From Nymphalis io (lineage: Eukaryota; Arthropoda; Insecta; Lepidoptera; Nymphalidae): a stretch of 64,000 nucleotides of DNA. Of the stretch, positions 1-12,442 are shown one piece after another (the first letter of the stretch is position 1; every line of letters begins with the position of its first letter). Both the position numbers and the translations under genes were made by a program. The stretch lies in contig NC_065899.1 of NCBI RefSeq assembly GCF_905147045.1, positions 446,501 through 510,500 of the forward strand. The letters run 5' to 3'. Below the pieces are notes generated by a model. That model had not been told where the DNA came from. It ran no database searches and saw only the letters and a list, made by a program, of their open reading frames with translations.

Positions 1-69
1 AGGAAAAACTTAATGCTATGCCAATCTATTGAGGAAAAGTAATTTCAGACTGAGACGAGGTGTTAGATA

Positions 70-302
70 CAATATCTTTTTTTATAGAATGGAAATGTTA
101 ACCATCGTTTACGTCGTCAATGCGCCACCAACCTTGGAAACTAAGATGTTATGTCCCTTGTGCCTGTAATTACACTGACTCACTCACCCTTCAAACCGGA
201 ACACAACAATACCAAGTAATGCTGTTTTGCGGTGGAATGTCTGTTGAGTGGGTGGTACCTACCCAGACGAGCTTGCACAAAGCCCTACCACCAGTAAACC
301 AC
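70..302 (-). repeat. Family-B interspersed repeat, internally deleted
   Basis: One of at least ten copies of a roughly 300-bp repeat whose sense strand ends TATTCTATAAAAA, so probably a LINE 3' end or SINE-like element. Here on the minus strand, from poly-T near 75 to GCCCTACCACCAG near 297; the part between the A tail and the GTTAACCATCG block is deleted. No tRNA box seen. Confidence 0.75.
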
Positions 303-794
303 AACTACCAGAACGAATTATCATTAAGATTTTTGGTTTAATGCAATGATGAGGATGACTAAAATGTCTAGGATAAAAATTCTACAGTAACCATAACCCA
401 AACGACGTAACTTTTTAAGAGGTCGACAGATATTGCTAAGTAAGTTCCTCATTGCTCTATGATATTAACTTTGTGAAGATTATATCGATTTACAAAGTTG
501 CGTTTATAATTTTATTACTAACTTTAAATCTGTTTATAAATACAGAATAAACAGGTATTTGTATTGAGTCAATATTACGGTTGGTAGATTATCATCGGCA
601 GTAAATGGTTTTGCACGTTATCTGAAGATTTATCTCGGCTCATCATGACAGCAAATATCTAATCTCACTGTATGTTAACAATACAGGGATTATAACTTCT
701 AGAATGCATTCGATATTCTCTTGAAATGCATATCAAAGGAAGTATATCAAAAACTTTTATTAAACTTCAACGCCTATTAATTCGTGTTTTTATT

Positions 795-892
795 CTCGGG
801 CTTGACGGTGTAGGAAAACATTTTGAAACCTGCATGTGTGTGATGAAAATCTCCCACATTTGTTTCCACAAACCCGCATTCAACTAACTCAA
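795..892 (+). repeat. SINE (Metulj-like) fragment, diverged
   Basis: CTTGACGGTG...GGAAAACAT...AACCTGCATGTGTG...CCACAAACCCGCATT matches the central part of the same SINE in plus orientation. Both ends are missing. Confidence 0.65.
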
Positions 893-989
893 TGAAAAAT
901 GATTGGTTTCGAAGTTGCTTATATGAATGGTATATAGAATGAATTTCACGACTCGTAACTCAAAAACTATCAGTTACTGATGTACAATA

Positions 990-1286
990 CAGTAACAGCC
1001 TATGAATGTCCCACTGCTGGGCTAAGGCCTCCTCTCCCTTTTTGAGGAGAAGGTTTTGCAGCTTATTCCACCACGCTGCTCCAATGCGGGTTGGTGGAAT
1101 ACACATTATGCAGAATTTCAATGAAATTAGACACATGCTTACGATGTTTTCCTTTACCGTCAAGCACGAGATGAATTATAATTACAAATTAAGCACATGA
1201 AAATTCAGTGGTGCTTGCCCGGGTTTGAACCCACGATTATTGGTTAAGATTCGCGCGTTCTTACTACTGGGCCATCTCGGCGTCTC
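990..1286 (-). repeat. tRNA-derived SINE (Metulj-like), near full length
   Basis: On the minus strand the element starts with a tRNA-like head (GCCGAGATGGCCCAGTAG; B box GGGTTCAAACCCGGGCAAGC) and runs to the family tail CCCAGCAGTGGGACATTCAT. Flanking direct repeat GTACAATA at 982-989 and 1287-1294. Spurious short ORFs over this region are SINE shadows. Confidence 0.85.
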
Positions 1287-1439
1287 GTACAATAACGATT
1301 CTTTAAATCCTGGCATTAGTGTATGGATTCGTGCACTGAATTTTTAACTTGAAAGCTTGTTCTCATCGTTAAGGTATAAAGGGATGAAAGTCCTTCATTT
1401 CTAAAGAAAGAGCTGTAGAAATTGGTATTTAGTAATACT

Positions 1440-1485
1440 GAATGATGACGCAAGCGAAACCGCGGGTAAAGCTAGTAGTTCTGTA
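1440..1485 (+). repeat. Probable LINE tail fragment
   Basis: GACGCAAGCGAAACCGCGGGTAAAGCTAGT is a recognisable end seen on many lepidopteran LINE copies (GCGGGTAAAGCTAGT). A related fragment may lie at 1650-1740 and 41700-41880, which share GGATTTGCGTAAAA and GAGCGTCTAC. Confidence 0.4.
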
Positions 1486-2029
1486 TATGCATACCTAAGC
1501 ACAAGGTCCACTGCCAGTTATAAATAAAGACAGGTAAAATTGAAAATGTTATCAAATTTTTGTAGAACTGGTTACACTACCGTTTCAAAGAGAATTGAAC
1601 AAATAAATTTCGCAATCCATTTATTAAAATGGCTAATCGTCCTGGCTTCGCACCCATAGATGAGAAGAAAAATGTATTTTGAATAGGATTTGCGTAAAAG
1701 TGTTCTTAATGAGCGTCTACTTCTGGGTAAGAGTAACTGACAAATTTAAGGTTAACGAGCGGATAGTTTAGAAGAACTCGTAATGAGCGGTATTTTGTTT
1801 ATATAAGTATATAGATGAGTAAAGAAAAGACAGTTTGGAACCATTTTCTCTTCTCTTTTTTTCCTGTTAGAATTGTAAAAAAAAACAATGTAATGCAATG
1901 ATGGTATTTCGACCACTGCGAGAAAACTAGTGTTTTATAAATGATCAACTTACAAAACTGAAGTAAGTATCAGAATGTGACAAATAATCACATGTAATGG
2001 TGTTCTTGCAGTTAATAATGTAAAATAAT

Positions 2030-2290
2030 GTGTGTCCTCCGTACCGACTTCGGCCACGGCGGCCAATCTCAAGAGAAATAAGCCAACTGTGCGGCGATCC
2101 GACACGACCGAAAAGAGTTCAGGCGCAGCACCAACGTGCGTACTTTCCGAGGCAAGAGAGTGTACACACTTCCAAACTCCGGGCTGCTACAGAGAATTAT
2201 CGATAGAAAAACCCAATAACTTTTTATTGGCCCGGCCTGGGATTTGCACCTGGGACCTCGGGGTCTGCGGCCACTAGATCAACAAAGCAC
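2030..2290 (-). repeat. Family-D repeat with tRNA-like end
   Basis: Contains TTGGCCCGGCCTGGGATT and ACCTCGGGGTCTGCGGCCAC, which on minus reads as a tRNA-like segment (GTGGCCGCAGACCCCGAGGT), preceded by the conserved AGGCGCAGCACCAACG..TTTCCGAGGCA body. The 81-aa ORF here is not a gene. Related pieces lie at 9990, 21540 and 27385. Confidence 0.7.
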
Positions 2291-4121
2291 CTAATAATAC
2301 AAAATAGGTCTTAAAATAATTTCATGACAAATATGTCGTTGTCGAAATGATAAACATCGTATAAATAATATGATAGTCATTTACTATCATATTTTTTATA
2401 AAAGCTGACAGGAAATATGTACGTTGCGCGGATCATACAGAGTCAGTTATAGTTATTAATAATTAAGTGATTATTTACGATTACGTAATATATTAACAAA
2501 AGTTAATACTTAATTATTGAGATGGTTTCCTATGATTATAATTAGAAAACGTTGAAAATATTAATTTGTAAAATTAAAATGAATCGGTAAAAAAAATTCA
2601 CACCATGGGAGTTGATATTCTTTAATAAGTTTTATAAAAAATATACAATTTCATTATAGTATTGTTACCTGTAAATTGGTAAATTTGAGATTAAAAAAAA
2701 CCACTGAATTTTTTTCACCGTTTCTTTTTTGTTAGCAGATTTTTGACAATTGATAAGCAAGTGCAACACTTCTGTATTAAATAAATATTTTTGACCTCTG
2801 AATTGTAGTTACAATCAGAATCAGTAAACCCTTCAATCGTAGGTACGTGTATCGGGATAGAAGTCAATCTCAAATAGTTTTAAAAATACCTCTATAAAAC
2901 CAAACAAATAAATAAACAGCATACGTTTTATAAAGAAACAGTGGAGTTTGTCTTAAGATCCACCAGGCGATCTCAGTTCCTACAATAACTTAATTCAAGT
3001 AAATTATCTTTAGTGCTAAAATATAATCTGTCGGATGATAGCGGCGCTGTTAGACTGATTAGATATAGAGAAGCTATATAATATCACAACAATGCTCACA
3101 CCGTATACAGTGATTCCTCATCTTGACTTTGGGACGGGTTTCTCAGCTTGTGGATTTTCTCTTTTGCTTTCAAAGTAAGTCCGTTTATAATTAAGTTTTT
3201 TTTTCAGATTAGTGACCGAAATCGATGTTGTAACTACCAGTATAATATATTGCCCTCCTTTGAGAATGATTTTCGATATTCCAAGGCAATCAAAATCAAA
3301 AACTCATACATATAAATTGTCATAAGTTATTCCAATATTAATTTAACCATAAAGTTTCCACCTTTCGAAGAATATATTATATCTAGAAGATACCACATTA
3401 TGCTTGATAAATATATTATTAAAAAAGTTTTATATAAAGTAAGTTATTTCAAAATTCAGAATTTCTCTGTATTGTTTACAATGTATCGAAATGGACTATA
3501 TGTAAATCGCATGTAGGCCCATTTTTAAATGAATGTTTATACAAGTTCGTGTGGTTAAATAGTAGATCAGCTGCCGCTTTTTATCTAGTGGTTTCAATCG
3601 TCAGTTATCTTTTTATCAAAACAAAATCTTAACATTGCCATTGACATCTTACATACGTATATATCAAAAGTATTTCCATGAGATAAAAATGATCGATAAC
3701 TTCGCAAGGAGGGTCAAGATAAATATATTAATTTCGAACAAATTTCGGATAAATCTTAGAAAGTTAAATTAAAACAGTCCGGGGGGACAAAACTTCACCA
3801 CAGATTATTTTATCATGATATTTCGATATATATACCTAATCTCAGTACATAGGAATAGTCGAAAAAAGATTTTGAGGGCATACAAATTGATAACCCTGGC
3901 GCGTCCAATCAAATTTTTTGTGGAAGCTACCGGCAAAACACCAACTCTGGCAACAAATTAGGTTATTATTGATGTCTAATCGCTTCAGTTTTAGCTGCTG
4001 ACTAAAAACAACTATTTATGACAGTTTTATTTAAAATAAAAAATCGTAAGTTTTGTCCAGTCCTATACATTTATTTAATTGGCGCGGCACTATACTATGC
4101 GTGCGTCACAAGTTTTAAAAG

Positions 4122-4229
4122 TATAAATCCGCTGTCTGCATAGTTAAGCGAGACTTACGAGACACTAGTCGTGCTTCAAACGCCGCGGGGGAAGGTTTCA
4201 TCCCATTGCACAAGTACAAAGAGACGAAG
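4122..4229 (+). promoter_or_regulatory. Candidate TATA promoter and non-coding first exon
   Basis: TATAAA at 4122-4127 is followed about 30 bp later by a GC-richer stretch (4150-4229) with no useful ORF, ending in the donor-like AAG|GTAAAC at 4229/4230. An acceptor-like TTATAAACAG lies just before the regucalcin copy 1 ATG (near 8484). The layout suits a 5' UTR exon for that gene, 4.3 kb upstream. Inference only; no transcript evidence. Confidence 0.35.
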
Positions 4230-4675
4230 GTAAACATTTCTTTCTCCTGGTATTGCTCTGAATAATTATTGATTGTACTTGTTTACTTATTTGTAAATAT
4301 AACCGCATAAGAAAGAATTTGATACCATTTTGATTCCATTCGTATTTGTCCAATTGTAATTTAGGCTGCTGTAATGAACTTTATCCTAATTTGTCTTGTA
4401 AAGTATATAATATGTTCTTTTTCGATTCGTATTATTTACCTTTTCCAATATTCATAATGAGTAATTTCAGTCTATTACGATACTTTACAGAATACGCACG
4501 CAGTTTTTTACCTTTGTGTCGTGAATTACGTGTTCATTCTTTTCGTATAATATAATAAATACTGTCTCGAAAAAGTCTGCCATTTATAAGTAATAAACAT
4601 TGATAGGTTCGAAGCATTTTTTGTACTATTTTCAAGTGGTGTACAATAAAGTGTAAATAAATAAATACTATCACC

Positions 4676-4723
4676 ATGTGACACACGTGTACACGTTTAA
4701 ATACGTGTACACGTGTGTCACAT
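4676..4723. repeat. Perfect 21-bp inverted repeat with 6-nt loop, two E-boxes
   Basis: Arms 4676-4696 and 4703-4723 are exact reverse complements around TTAAAT. Each arm contains CACGTG (4684-4689 and 4710-4715), the canonical bHLH E-box, within ACACGTGT. Confidence 0.85.
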
Positions 4724-5741
4724 TTTACAGTAAAAAAGAGTAAAAGGCCGCCCAAATTCACGCCCATATACAAAAAAAAATGTAAGAAAAGCTTAAAAAT
4801 GACAACCAAAACTAGAGATTGAACAAATATAAAGAATATGAAAACATTGATGAAGATAAAGACGAATCCAATACAAACAGCGGTTCCTACAAATATTCTC
4901 GCGGTCCATTCCATTGATTCCTATTCCAATGATTTACAACATGCCCCCTCAACCACCTCTGGTAATAACAGTGATGTAGCCAAACATTGTGTCGAATGAC
5001 AAAATCACCAAGGAGGAAATGTCCTCCTTGCCTTAACTTGGTATGGTATTAGACCCTATTCAACTTGAAGACATCAAAACACCTCAAGTTCACTAAGTGA
5101 CGGAACCGGCTTAACGCCGTATCATAAACTATTAAGTGTTACAAACAAAAACTGTTACAAACACAAGTCTATAGTTCACACGCCGCCAATGTCAAATTTG
5201 TCTCTAAGGCTTTTGGGAAAAATAATGTACTTAATATGTTTGTAAAGAGCGCTCAAGGTATTGCAAACAAGAAGGAAAAGCGAATTCAAAAAAATAAATG
5301 AGAAATAAAACAGAAAGAAAATCAATTGAAAGAATTATAGTACAGAATTATCAAAATAAAACATCTTTTGTTACATAAATAACAAAAATAAAGATGCATC
5401 GAATCGCCAGAATTAAAAATAACGATTAAATCACATTTATTTTTTGTGAATATTCTAATAAATTTAATATAAAAATAGAATATTTAAGTTGAAATGGACG
5501 GTCCAATTTCTTTTATCAGCTGTTTTTAGTATACACGTTATTTTTAGTCGAATAAAAAAATTATTAATTGACAAGTGTTTGGTAATAAATGCCAATGAGT
5601 GCAACTTAAAGAATTGCTAATTACAAATCATTTTGAAAGTCTATTTACAAAAAAACCCTATTGAGCTTATTCTGTATAGTTACTACTGAGCTTATTCCGT
5701 ATATTCTGTTAGTGAAATTTTTATCGATGATGTGTGATTTA

Positions 5742-6012
5742 ATATTGGTGGAGCTTGTGCAAGCTCGTCTGGTTAGATACCACCCACTCATCAGATATTC
5801 TACCGTAAGACTACACGTTTGAAGGGTGAGTGAGCCAGTGTAATTACAGGCACAAAAGACATAACATCTTAGTTCCCAAGGTTGGTGGCGCATTGGTGAT
5901 GTAAGCGATGGTTAACATTTCTTACAATGCCAATGTCTATGGGCGTTGGTGATCACTTACCATCAGGTGGCTCATATGCTGGTCCGCCTTCCTATTCTAT
6001 AAAAAAAAATGA
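5742..6012 (+). repeat. Family-B interspersed repeat, near complete with A tail
   Basis: Runs from GTGGAGCTTGTGCAAGCTCG to CCTTCCTATTCTATAAAAAA; a short internal stretch is deleted around 5811. Confidence 0.82.
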
Positions 6013-6324
6013 ATGATGAATAATGAGAACTTTGTTTTGCAATGAGTTAAATTAATTTATTACTTGATAAATAAAAGTTAATAATATTCGTATTCGGCGG
6101 TAAAACTAAAATATTTCTGGAAAAATGGATGTAATTCTATCACTAACCCACATGGAATAAGTCCCAAGCTTTCTTCTTAAAAGGAGAGTATTATCGTTAT
6201 TATTTGTCTTTCGTCTTCGTATTTACACCAGTACACTTATCTATTTACTATTAATGAATTTATCGTCACTGAGTTAACTGACATAGATCTTGCTCACACG
6301 CGGCCTTGAGGCGGACTGTCAATA

Positions 6325-6402
6325 CTTACGAAAGATATCGAGATGAGATCATAGACAAAGTTTAGTATTTTTTATAGTTTTGACATATTCCTAACAGAGA
6401 GG
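6325..6402 (+). repeat. Short dispersed repeat, family F, copy 1
   Basis: GATATCGAGATGAGATCATA followed by GACAAAGTTTAGTATTTTTT and ATAGTTTTGACATA closely matches 13535-13605. Class unknown. Confidence 0.6.
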
Positions 6403-8509
6403 AGTCATTTCGATTTGATCGTAGATCAATAGTACATACTATTCTATAAGAACTCAATTCGCATCTCACTCATGAGACGTTGACAACCAACTTACGGCGA
6501 TAGTGCAATGCTTGTATGCTGAAAATGTTATAATTATTATAGTTAATAATCTGCGGCGAAATTTAGGTTTGTTCGGGCAGAATAGCTACAGGTTTTATAT
6601 AGCTTATTGATTATTAATATTTAATAATTGGATGATATTAACGCTTATTATTACTGAAGCATTGTTTTGTGTTGGTGTTTCCAGAAACTCATCCCAATCT
6701 CGTTATCTACTCACACTCTCACTCAAGTCGTATGTCTTTCGCGTGTCATCTTGCTAATATTATCAGTACGTTATTATATTTGGATGTGTACAATCACGCT
6801 CGATGTACACAACTTGATCGATTCCAATGGAAATAGATATAGAAGATTTTGTGGTATTCCTCATAAAACACGATTGCTTAACTTAAATTATCAGAAAATG
6901 ACACTTTTTACAAATAATATAAGCTCGCCAAACTATATACTGACTTCAAATTTATTTTTATATTTTTTTTCCCAGAGAGGTACCAAATTACTAGGAACGG
7001 CGCTAAACTATTATTATTAAATGATTTATTTGGCAATTAAATTTTTCGTGAGCAAGTTTCGAATTTCCTAATAATTCGCCGCGCTCCGCTATTGCCTATT
7101 AGACTGACCTTGCTAGCTTGCGTCACCTTATAAGGATGTATAGAATTGGAATATTATGAATTACATATGGTTTAATTCTGCTTTAATCGGTCATTCGAGT
7201 TAAGTGTTATGAGAAAACAAGAACGTTGTAGTTTATCGTGTTTTTAATTTAAGTAAATTGCTTGAGTGATAATTTTGAGGACAAATAACAGCCATTTTAG
7301 TGTTTAGTTTCCATTCGAATTTTAAATACACGACTAAGAAGTTGGTATCTAATATTTATTCTGTTAGTGTAGTCTTTCATTTTCATTATTCATCATTTCC
7401 CTGGCAATTTATGGTAGTGATAAAAAATTCAAAATAATACTCTTTTGTTTATGATAGGTCTATAACTAATTTTAACTACAGTTCGGTTCCTTCCTATTCG
7501 GTAAATACCACACTGTAAACATCCCAAAAATTTATTGGAACAATTTAAGTTGGCAAATGAAAAAGGTGACTAACTGATTTGTAGTTTTTTTTTAAACATA
7601 TAAGCTAGCGTTTGACTGTTATCACATGTAATGGAAAGTGATGTTGCAAGTATCAAACTTTAAAATCTAGACTACTAAAATGATAACACTGTTTAGAGTA
7701 ATGATATGACAACACTGCTTTTTCTTTTCTTAAATACGATTTAATATTATATTTACCTTCAATACGGTTGTGACGACGATTAAAGGTGATAATTATAGCG
7801 TTCTAAAAAGAATAGAAATTAAGTAATATGTAATAATGATCAAATATTTACGAAAAATAGAACATATGTATGTACAAATCGCTTCGTCTAAAATTTAATG
7901 CATTTGTTAAAAGGCGCCGTGTGATATAGTGTATTTTCATAGACAACAAATATATCATTGGATTAATTACATATATCATTTGATGTATACTTAAATATAC
8001 AAACAACATATATATAGGCATCTCAAACTATAATTGTTTTGTGAATTATTTGAAACATAATTTTAAATTTTATGTATTAACAGAACTACTTGCAGATTGG
8101 AATATGTCTTATGTTTTTGTGTATTAATTTTTTTTCATATATCTAGGCATAGGTAATATTTTTCCAGTATTCACCATATAAGTGTTATATTATGTACCTG
8201 TTGGTTATAACGCTTACATAAAGGTTTCTATAATTAATTAACGTTTAGATATGTAGGTAGGTACAACGAATACAATTTTTTTGGGAATTAATAATACATC
8301 AAATATTGGGTTAGCGATGCCACGACAAAATGCAATAATGTGTTCATGTCATCATTCCACGCAGTCGTAATTTGTACAATAGCTGTTTTTATTGTATTTT
8401 AGTTTGCCCGCAAGGCGAGACGCAGTTTAACTTAATAATAAAGCTACCTAATTACAATCTTGTAACTATTTATAGTTATAAACAGAAAAATATGTAAATT
8501 GCGAATAAG

Positions 8510-11500
8510 ATGCAAGATCATGTATTACGTCCTCAGATGGAGCCCGAAGTGACCGCAGTGACGGAGCCCGTGTGGCTGGGCGAAGGCCCGCACTGGTCAC
8601 AGGAACACCAGGCTTTATTCTTTGTGAGCATATTCGACAAGACCATCCATAAGTACGATCCGGCAACCGGTGAGCACACCAGAGCTAAACTGGGTAAGTT
8701 TTGTCACCAGTGATGTTACCCGATACAACATAAACAAGAGAAAAACCGGTTAAACAACAAACCGCCAATCACCTGCCAATCAATCTATATAAGTATGTAT
8801 TTACAAAAGAAAAGTAGTATATGTAGTATATCAGTTGTCTGCTTTCCATAGTACGAGCTTTGCTTAGTTTGGGATCAGATGGCCGTGTGTAAATAATGTT
8901 CCAGGATATTTTTATATTAAATTATTATTACCTTTTAAAATAACTAATTACGACTATATCGAAAATTAAAAAGCACGTCTGCCTGACCAAAAAACTGCTG
9001 ATTCTAACAGTAAGCACCTCGTTCATGAAAATTTATTTAGACAATTTAAAGTTATATTGGAACACATTTACATTTATTTATAAGTAAGAATTCTGAGAAA
9101 TTCTAAGAAAATACTAATAGTATGATAACCAAAGATAATACGGTGATCTGATCGAACTGATATGACATAATATCTGGACCCGGCTTTACTCGGAATTCGA
9201 TCGGAACAATATAAAAAAAGACAGTATAAATTAAGATAATACATAAGCCGATAAATAAACTATGTTATCAGTTGATAGTCTTTCTAATGCAAATAAAGAT
9301 TAAAACAAATGGATAAGTTACTCACTCCCGTCAAGGGCGCTACTCTCCAATTAACAGGCAAATCATCGATTATAACAATAACAAAGAGTCAAACGAAGCT
9401 CTTATAATTGATATTTTTAATGACAAATTAAATCATTTTCGTAAAAAAATATCTTTTTATTTTCTCAATAATAATGTATTAATTTTTGTTTTAAACCTCT
9501 TTATAAATGTACCTTTTACTTTTGTTTGCATTTAATCGTATTAAAAATTTTAAACGTTCTCAGATATTTACATTTTATTCATTTTATACCAATTATGTGA
9601 TAATTTAATAATAATTTAATTCTTAATATCTTCTTCTATTTGTTATAAATATTTTAAAATTTTAAATTATATATATTTGTTAACTTGAAATGTTGATATA
9701 TTTTGCAACACCTATAATTTACGAGACACTTAATTTATATAACCTCACGTTTAAAGATTTAATTGTGTTTATTAGTGTACTTCTTGTTGGTGTTGATATC
9801 ATAATAAATAAATAAAATAAATAAATAAACACTAGTCAATTTCGATTTTAAGGAGCGAAGAGTGTGTTTAGAAGGACGCGCTCTCTTGGTGTATGCTATA
9901 GAATATAATAAAGCTCACTTCATATAAACACAACGCAAAACGTATGTTATTCGTGACATTTGTAGAGATTGTACAGAAAACTATTCTGGGAACTTATTCT
10001 CCGACCAACTTAAAAAAAAAATCTATTCCCTCGCTCTCATCCCATGGGACGACAATTAACAACCAGAGAGGGGGCAGACGTTGGACCGACGTCTTTATGG
10101 GCTTTGCGAAGCACGGAAGTACAAACACTGACAATACTCCTAAACTCTAGGCTTCTTAGAAGTATTAATAACATTCTTTGGTAGACCAGGAAGATTATCC
10201 TATCATTAAATAAATATGCAATTATATGATTGCCACATTTTTGTTCTTAAAGCTGATATGCCCGGCTTCATCATCCCGATGGAGGGTACCCTTGACCAGT
10301 TCGTGGTGGGATTGAAACGCCGCGTGGTGGTGGTGCGGTGGGACGGACGAGGTGAGGCGCACGAGCTGCGTCAGATCGCAGAGCTTGATCAACACTGCCC
10401 CGACAACAGGATCAACGACGCCAAGGCGGACCCCAGGGGACGACTTTTCGTCGGTTAGTTACGTCTTATTCGATATACATATACGCTTGTTCATTTTATC
10501 ACGAAATATAGTAATATTCATATCTTTTCTATTTTTGTGAATTCATCTTTTCATTGCATAAAAATATAAAAACATTATCACTTGAATTCAATCGTTAAAT
10601 TTAAAATTATAAGTGTGAGCTAAATTACCGTTATTTTATTGTAGGAAGTAACGACCAAATAATATCAGTCGCTTCATGATCATTGCCCTTGATGATGATC
10701 TTACACATTATAGGAAATACCAACAGACCTTGCACCATCAATACGCCGCTAATAACAGGATCGAAGATTGTATGTCCCTTCGAACTGTAATTACACTGGT
10801 TTACTCCCACTCCAAACTGGTACCCAGCAATACAGAGTAATATCACCGATATTTATAAATCCAATTGGAAAGTTGCCGCGCCATAGACATAACCACCCTC
10901 CAAAGTTTTATATATATGTAATCACAGTAACTATCACAGTCTAAGAACTCACCCCAGTATATAATATGGCTGAGTCCCCCTACACAAAGACACAATTATA
11001 TATAGAGAAATATGCAGAATATGTTGCATTGTTGCCCTGTTCAAAAGGAATCATTAATGTCCAGGTACAATGGGTCACGAATACGAGCCCGGCAAGTTCC
11101 ACCTCAAGAAGGGATCGCTATACCGGGTGGACGCGGACGGGTCCGTGCACCGACTGGAACAAGGCCTCGACATCTCCAACGGGCTCTGTTGGGACACGCG
11201 AGAGAAGGCCTTCTACTACGCAGACTCCTTCGAGTTCGCAATACGAAGATATGACTATGACATCGAAACTGGAAACATATGTGAGTGAAAATTTATTTCG
11301 ATAATATGTTGGGGCCTTCGAACGTAAGAGAGAAATATAAGAGACAAATATTCGCAACGTTTTGACATTTTCGTTTTGGATTGAGTTACACAGTAGCATA
11401 GCATAAGTTCAGCTCTCTGTACAAGTTTTAACTTTATATTATGTTGTTTTAGTACTTACTTTAAAAATCTCTAGCAAACTAAAATTAAATAAATAAATAT

Positions 11501-12442
11501 TTTTTCTGATGCGGTATCCCTAACGTAAGGAGAGAGCGATTTTCCTGTGCGTAGCGTGCAGGCCCTATTGTTAGCCTATCAGGTCACGAGCCATCATCAC
11601 GACTAATTCCAGAAGACTCGATAAGTTCAGGAACTTTGATTATTCTGTTATCTATCCTTGTATCTTTAAGAGAACTATGGTGGAAAAACTCACAATGTCA
11701 TTTTTATATTATTTATCGTACTAATGTGTAAAATACATATTTTTCAGCCAATCCAAAATTGATATTTAAATACAAGGATCACGGCCTGGAAGGGATCGTC
11801 GACGGCATGACCATAGACACAGACGGTAACCTTTGGATCGCTAACTTCGATGGTTCACAGGTAATATATGCATGACACATTTATTTGTTTTTGGATTACC
11901 AAAAAGTCTTTAAAAAATACAAGCGAAATGAAAATTTCCTGTCCTAATAACCGACGACGAAACTTAGCGAAAATATAATCTGTCAATTTTATAATTGCTT
12001 ACAATGTTCAATATAATAAAGAAATCACATAGCTGAACCGAGATGGATCAATGTCAGATGTAAACCTGCCACATGTGTATCCACCAACTCGTATTAGAGT
12101 AGCGTGGTGAAGTAAGCTGCAAACCCTTTCCTCAAAACGAGCGGAGGCTTAAGCCCAGCCGTGTGATAGTTTGTAATAAGGACTAAAGAATTTGACTTTA
12201 TATATATCATTCGATAGGTGCTAAAGATCGACCCCCGCAAGGGCGCACTCCTGCAGAAAGTACCCACTCCGGCGCTACAGACCACTTCCGTGGCGTGGGG
12301 GGGGCCCACACTTGACCAGCTGTACGTGACGTCAGCCTGCATGAACCGCGGCCAGGAGCAGCTGCCGCCCTGCGGGGCGCTGTTCCGAGTGAGCGGGTTG
12401 CGCGCCCGGGGCCTACCCGGCTGCGGGATTAGGGTGCAATAA
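8510..12442 (+). CDS. regucalcin: Regucalcin / SMP-30 family protein, copy 1 (5 coding exons, 312 aa)
   Basis: Calcium-binding six-bladed propeller protein of the SMP-30/gluconolactonase/LRE family, cytosolic. Coding exons are 8510-8693, 10253-10453, 11065-11280, 11748-11860 and 12218-12442 (TAA at 12440-12442); all introns are GT-AG and the frame is kept (phases 1,1,1,0). Family landmarks are all present: LGEGPHW with metal-ligand Glu25, RINDAKADPRG near residues 114-124, ISNGL with ligand Asn167, and VDGMTIDTDGNLW with ligand Asp219. Length matches the roughly 300-aa family. A second in-frame ATG at 8537 (MEPEVTAV) could be the real start. AATAAA overlaps the stop region (12438-12447). Exons 2, 3 and 5 are much more GC-rich than copy 2. 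Intron 2 holds a decayed family-B repeat and intron 4 a SINE remnant. Family is certain; lactonase versus pure calcium-binding role is not readable from sequence. Confidence 0.93.
9990..10175 (-). repeat. Family-D repeat fragment in intron 1 of regucalcin copy 1
   Basis: CCCATGGGACGACAATTAAC, GGCAGACGTTGGACCGACGT and TTTGCGAAGCACGGAAGTAC match the body of the family at 2030; the tRNA-like end is missing. Confidence 0.55.
10660..10850 (-). repeat. Family-B repeat, diverged, in intron 2 of regucalcin copy 1
   Basis: TGTATGTCCCTTCGAACTGT, AATTACACTGGTTTACTCCC and ACTCCAAACTGG correspond to the family-B core with many substitutions. Confidence 0.55.
12008..12172 (+). repeat. SINE (Metulj-like) remnant in intron 4 of regucalcin copy 1
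   Basis: Starts with a decayed head (CCGAGATGG) and continues with CTGCCACATGTGTATCCACC, GTAGCGTGGTGAAGTAAGCT and AAGCCCAGCCGTG. The B-box region is deleted. Plus orientation. Confidence 0.7.

Larger units (their letters stand above)
303..4121. other. Non-coding, AT-rich, with SINE and other repeat pieces
   Basis: Apart from the repeats listed separately, nothing coding was recognised on either strand. Short ORFs here lack codon-use or family signals. Confidence 0.6.
4231..8480. other. AT-rich non-coding; possible 5' intron of regucalcin copy 1
   Basis: Holds the E-box palindrome, a 9-bp stem (5009-5017/5022-5030), a family-B copy and a family-F copy. ORFs at 4534-4914 (-) and 6667-7020 (+) look like chance open frames. 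Confidence 0.5.

Noticed and set aside
120..341. ORFs with MRHQPWELRCYV-like peptides, repeated at 5645, 35632, 54536 and 61296
   Set aside because: Translations of the family-B repeat; they recur with each copy and end at random.
4534..4914. 126-aa ORF on minus, very hydrophobic (membrane-protein-like)
   Set aside because: It runs through the E-box palindrome and AT-rich DNA; the Phe/Ile/Val runs come from TTT/ATT-rich sequence, and no family motif or splice context is visible.
5009..5030. 9-bp perfect stem with 4-nt loop, terminator-like
   Set aside because: Bacterial-type terminators are not relevant in this eukaryotic context, and a stem this short is expected by chance in 64 kb.
6667..7020. 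117-aa ORF on plus
   Set aside because: Low-complexity AT-driven composition, no recognised motif, no coding neighbours; treated as a chance open frame.
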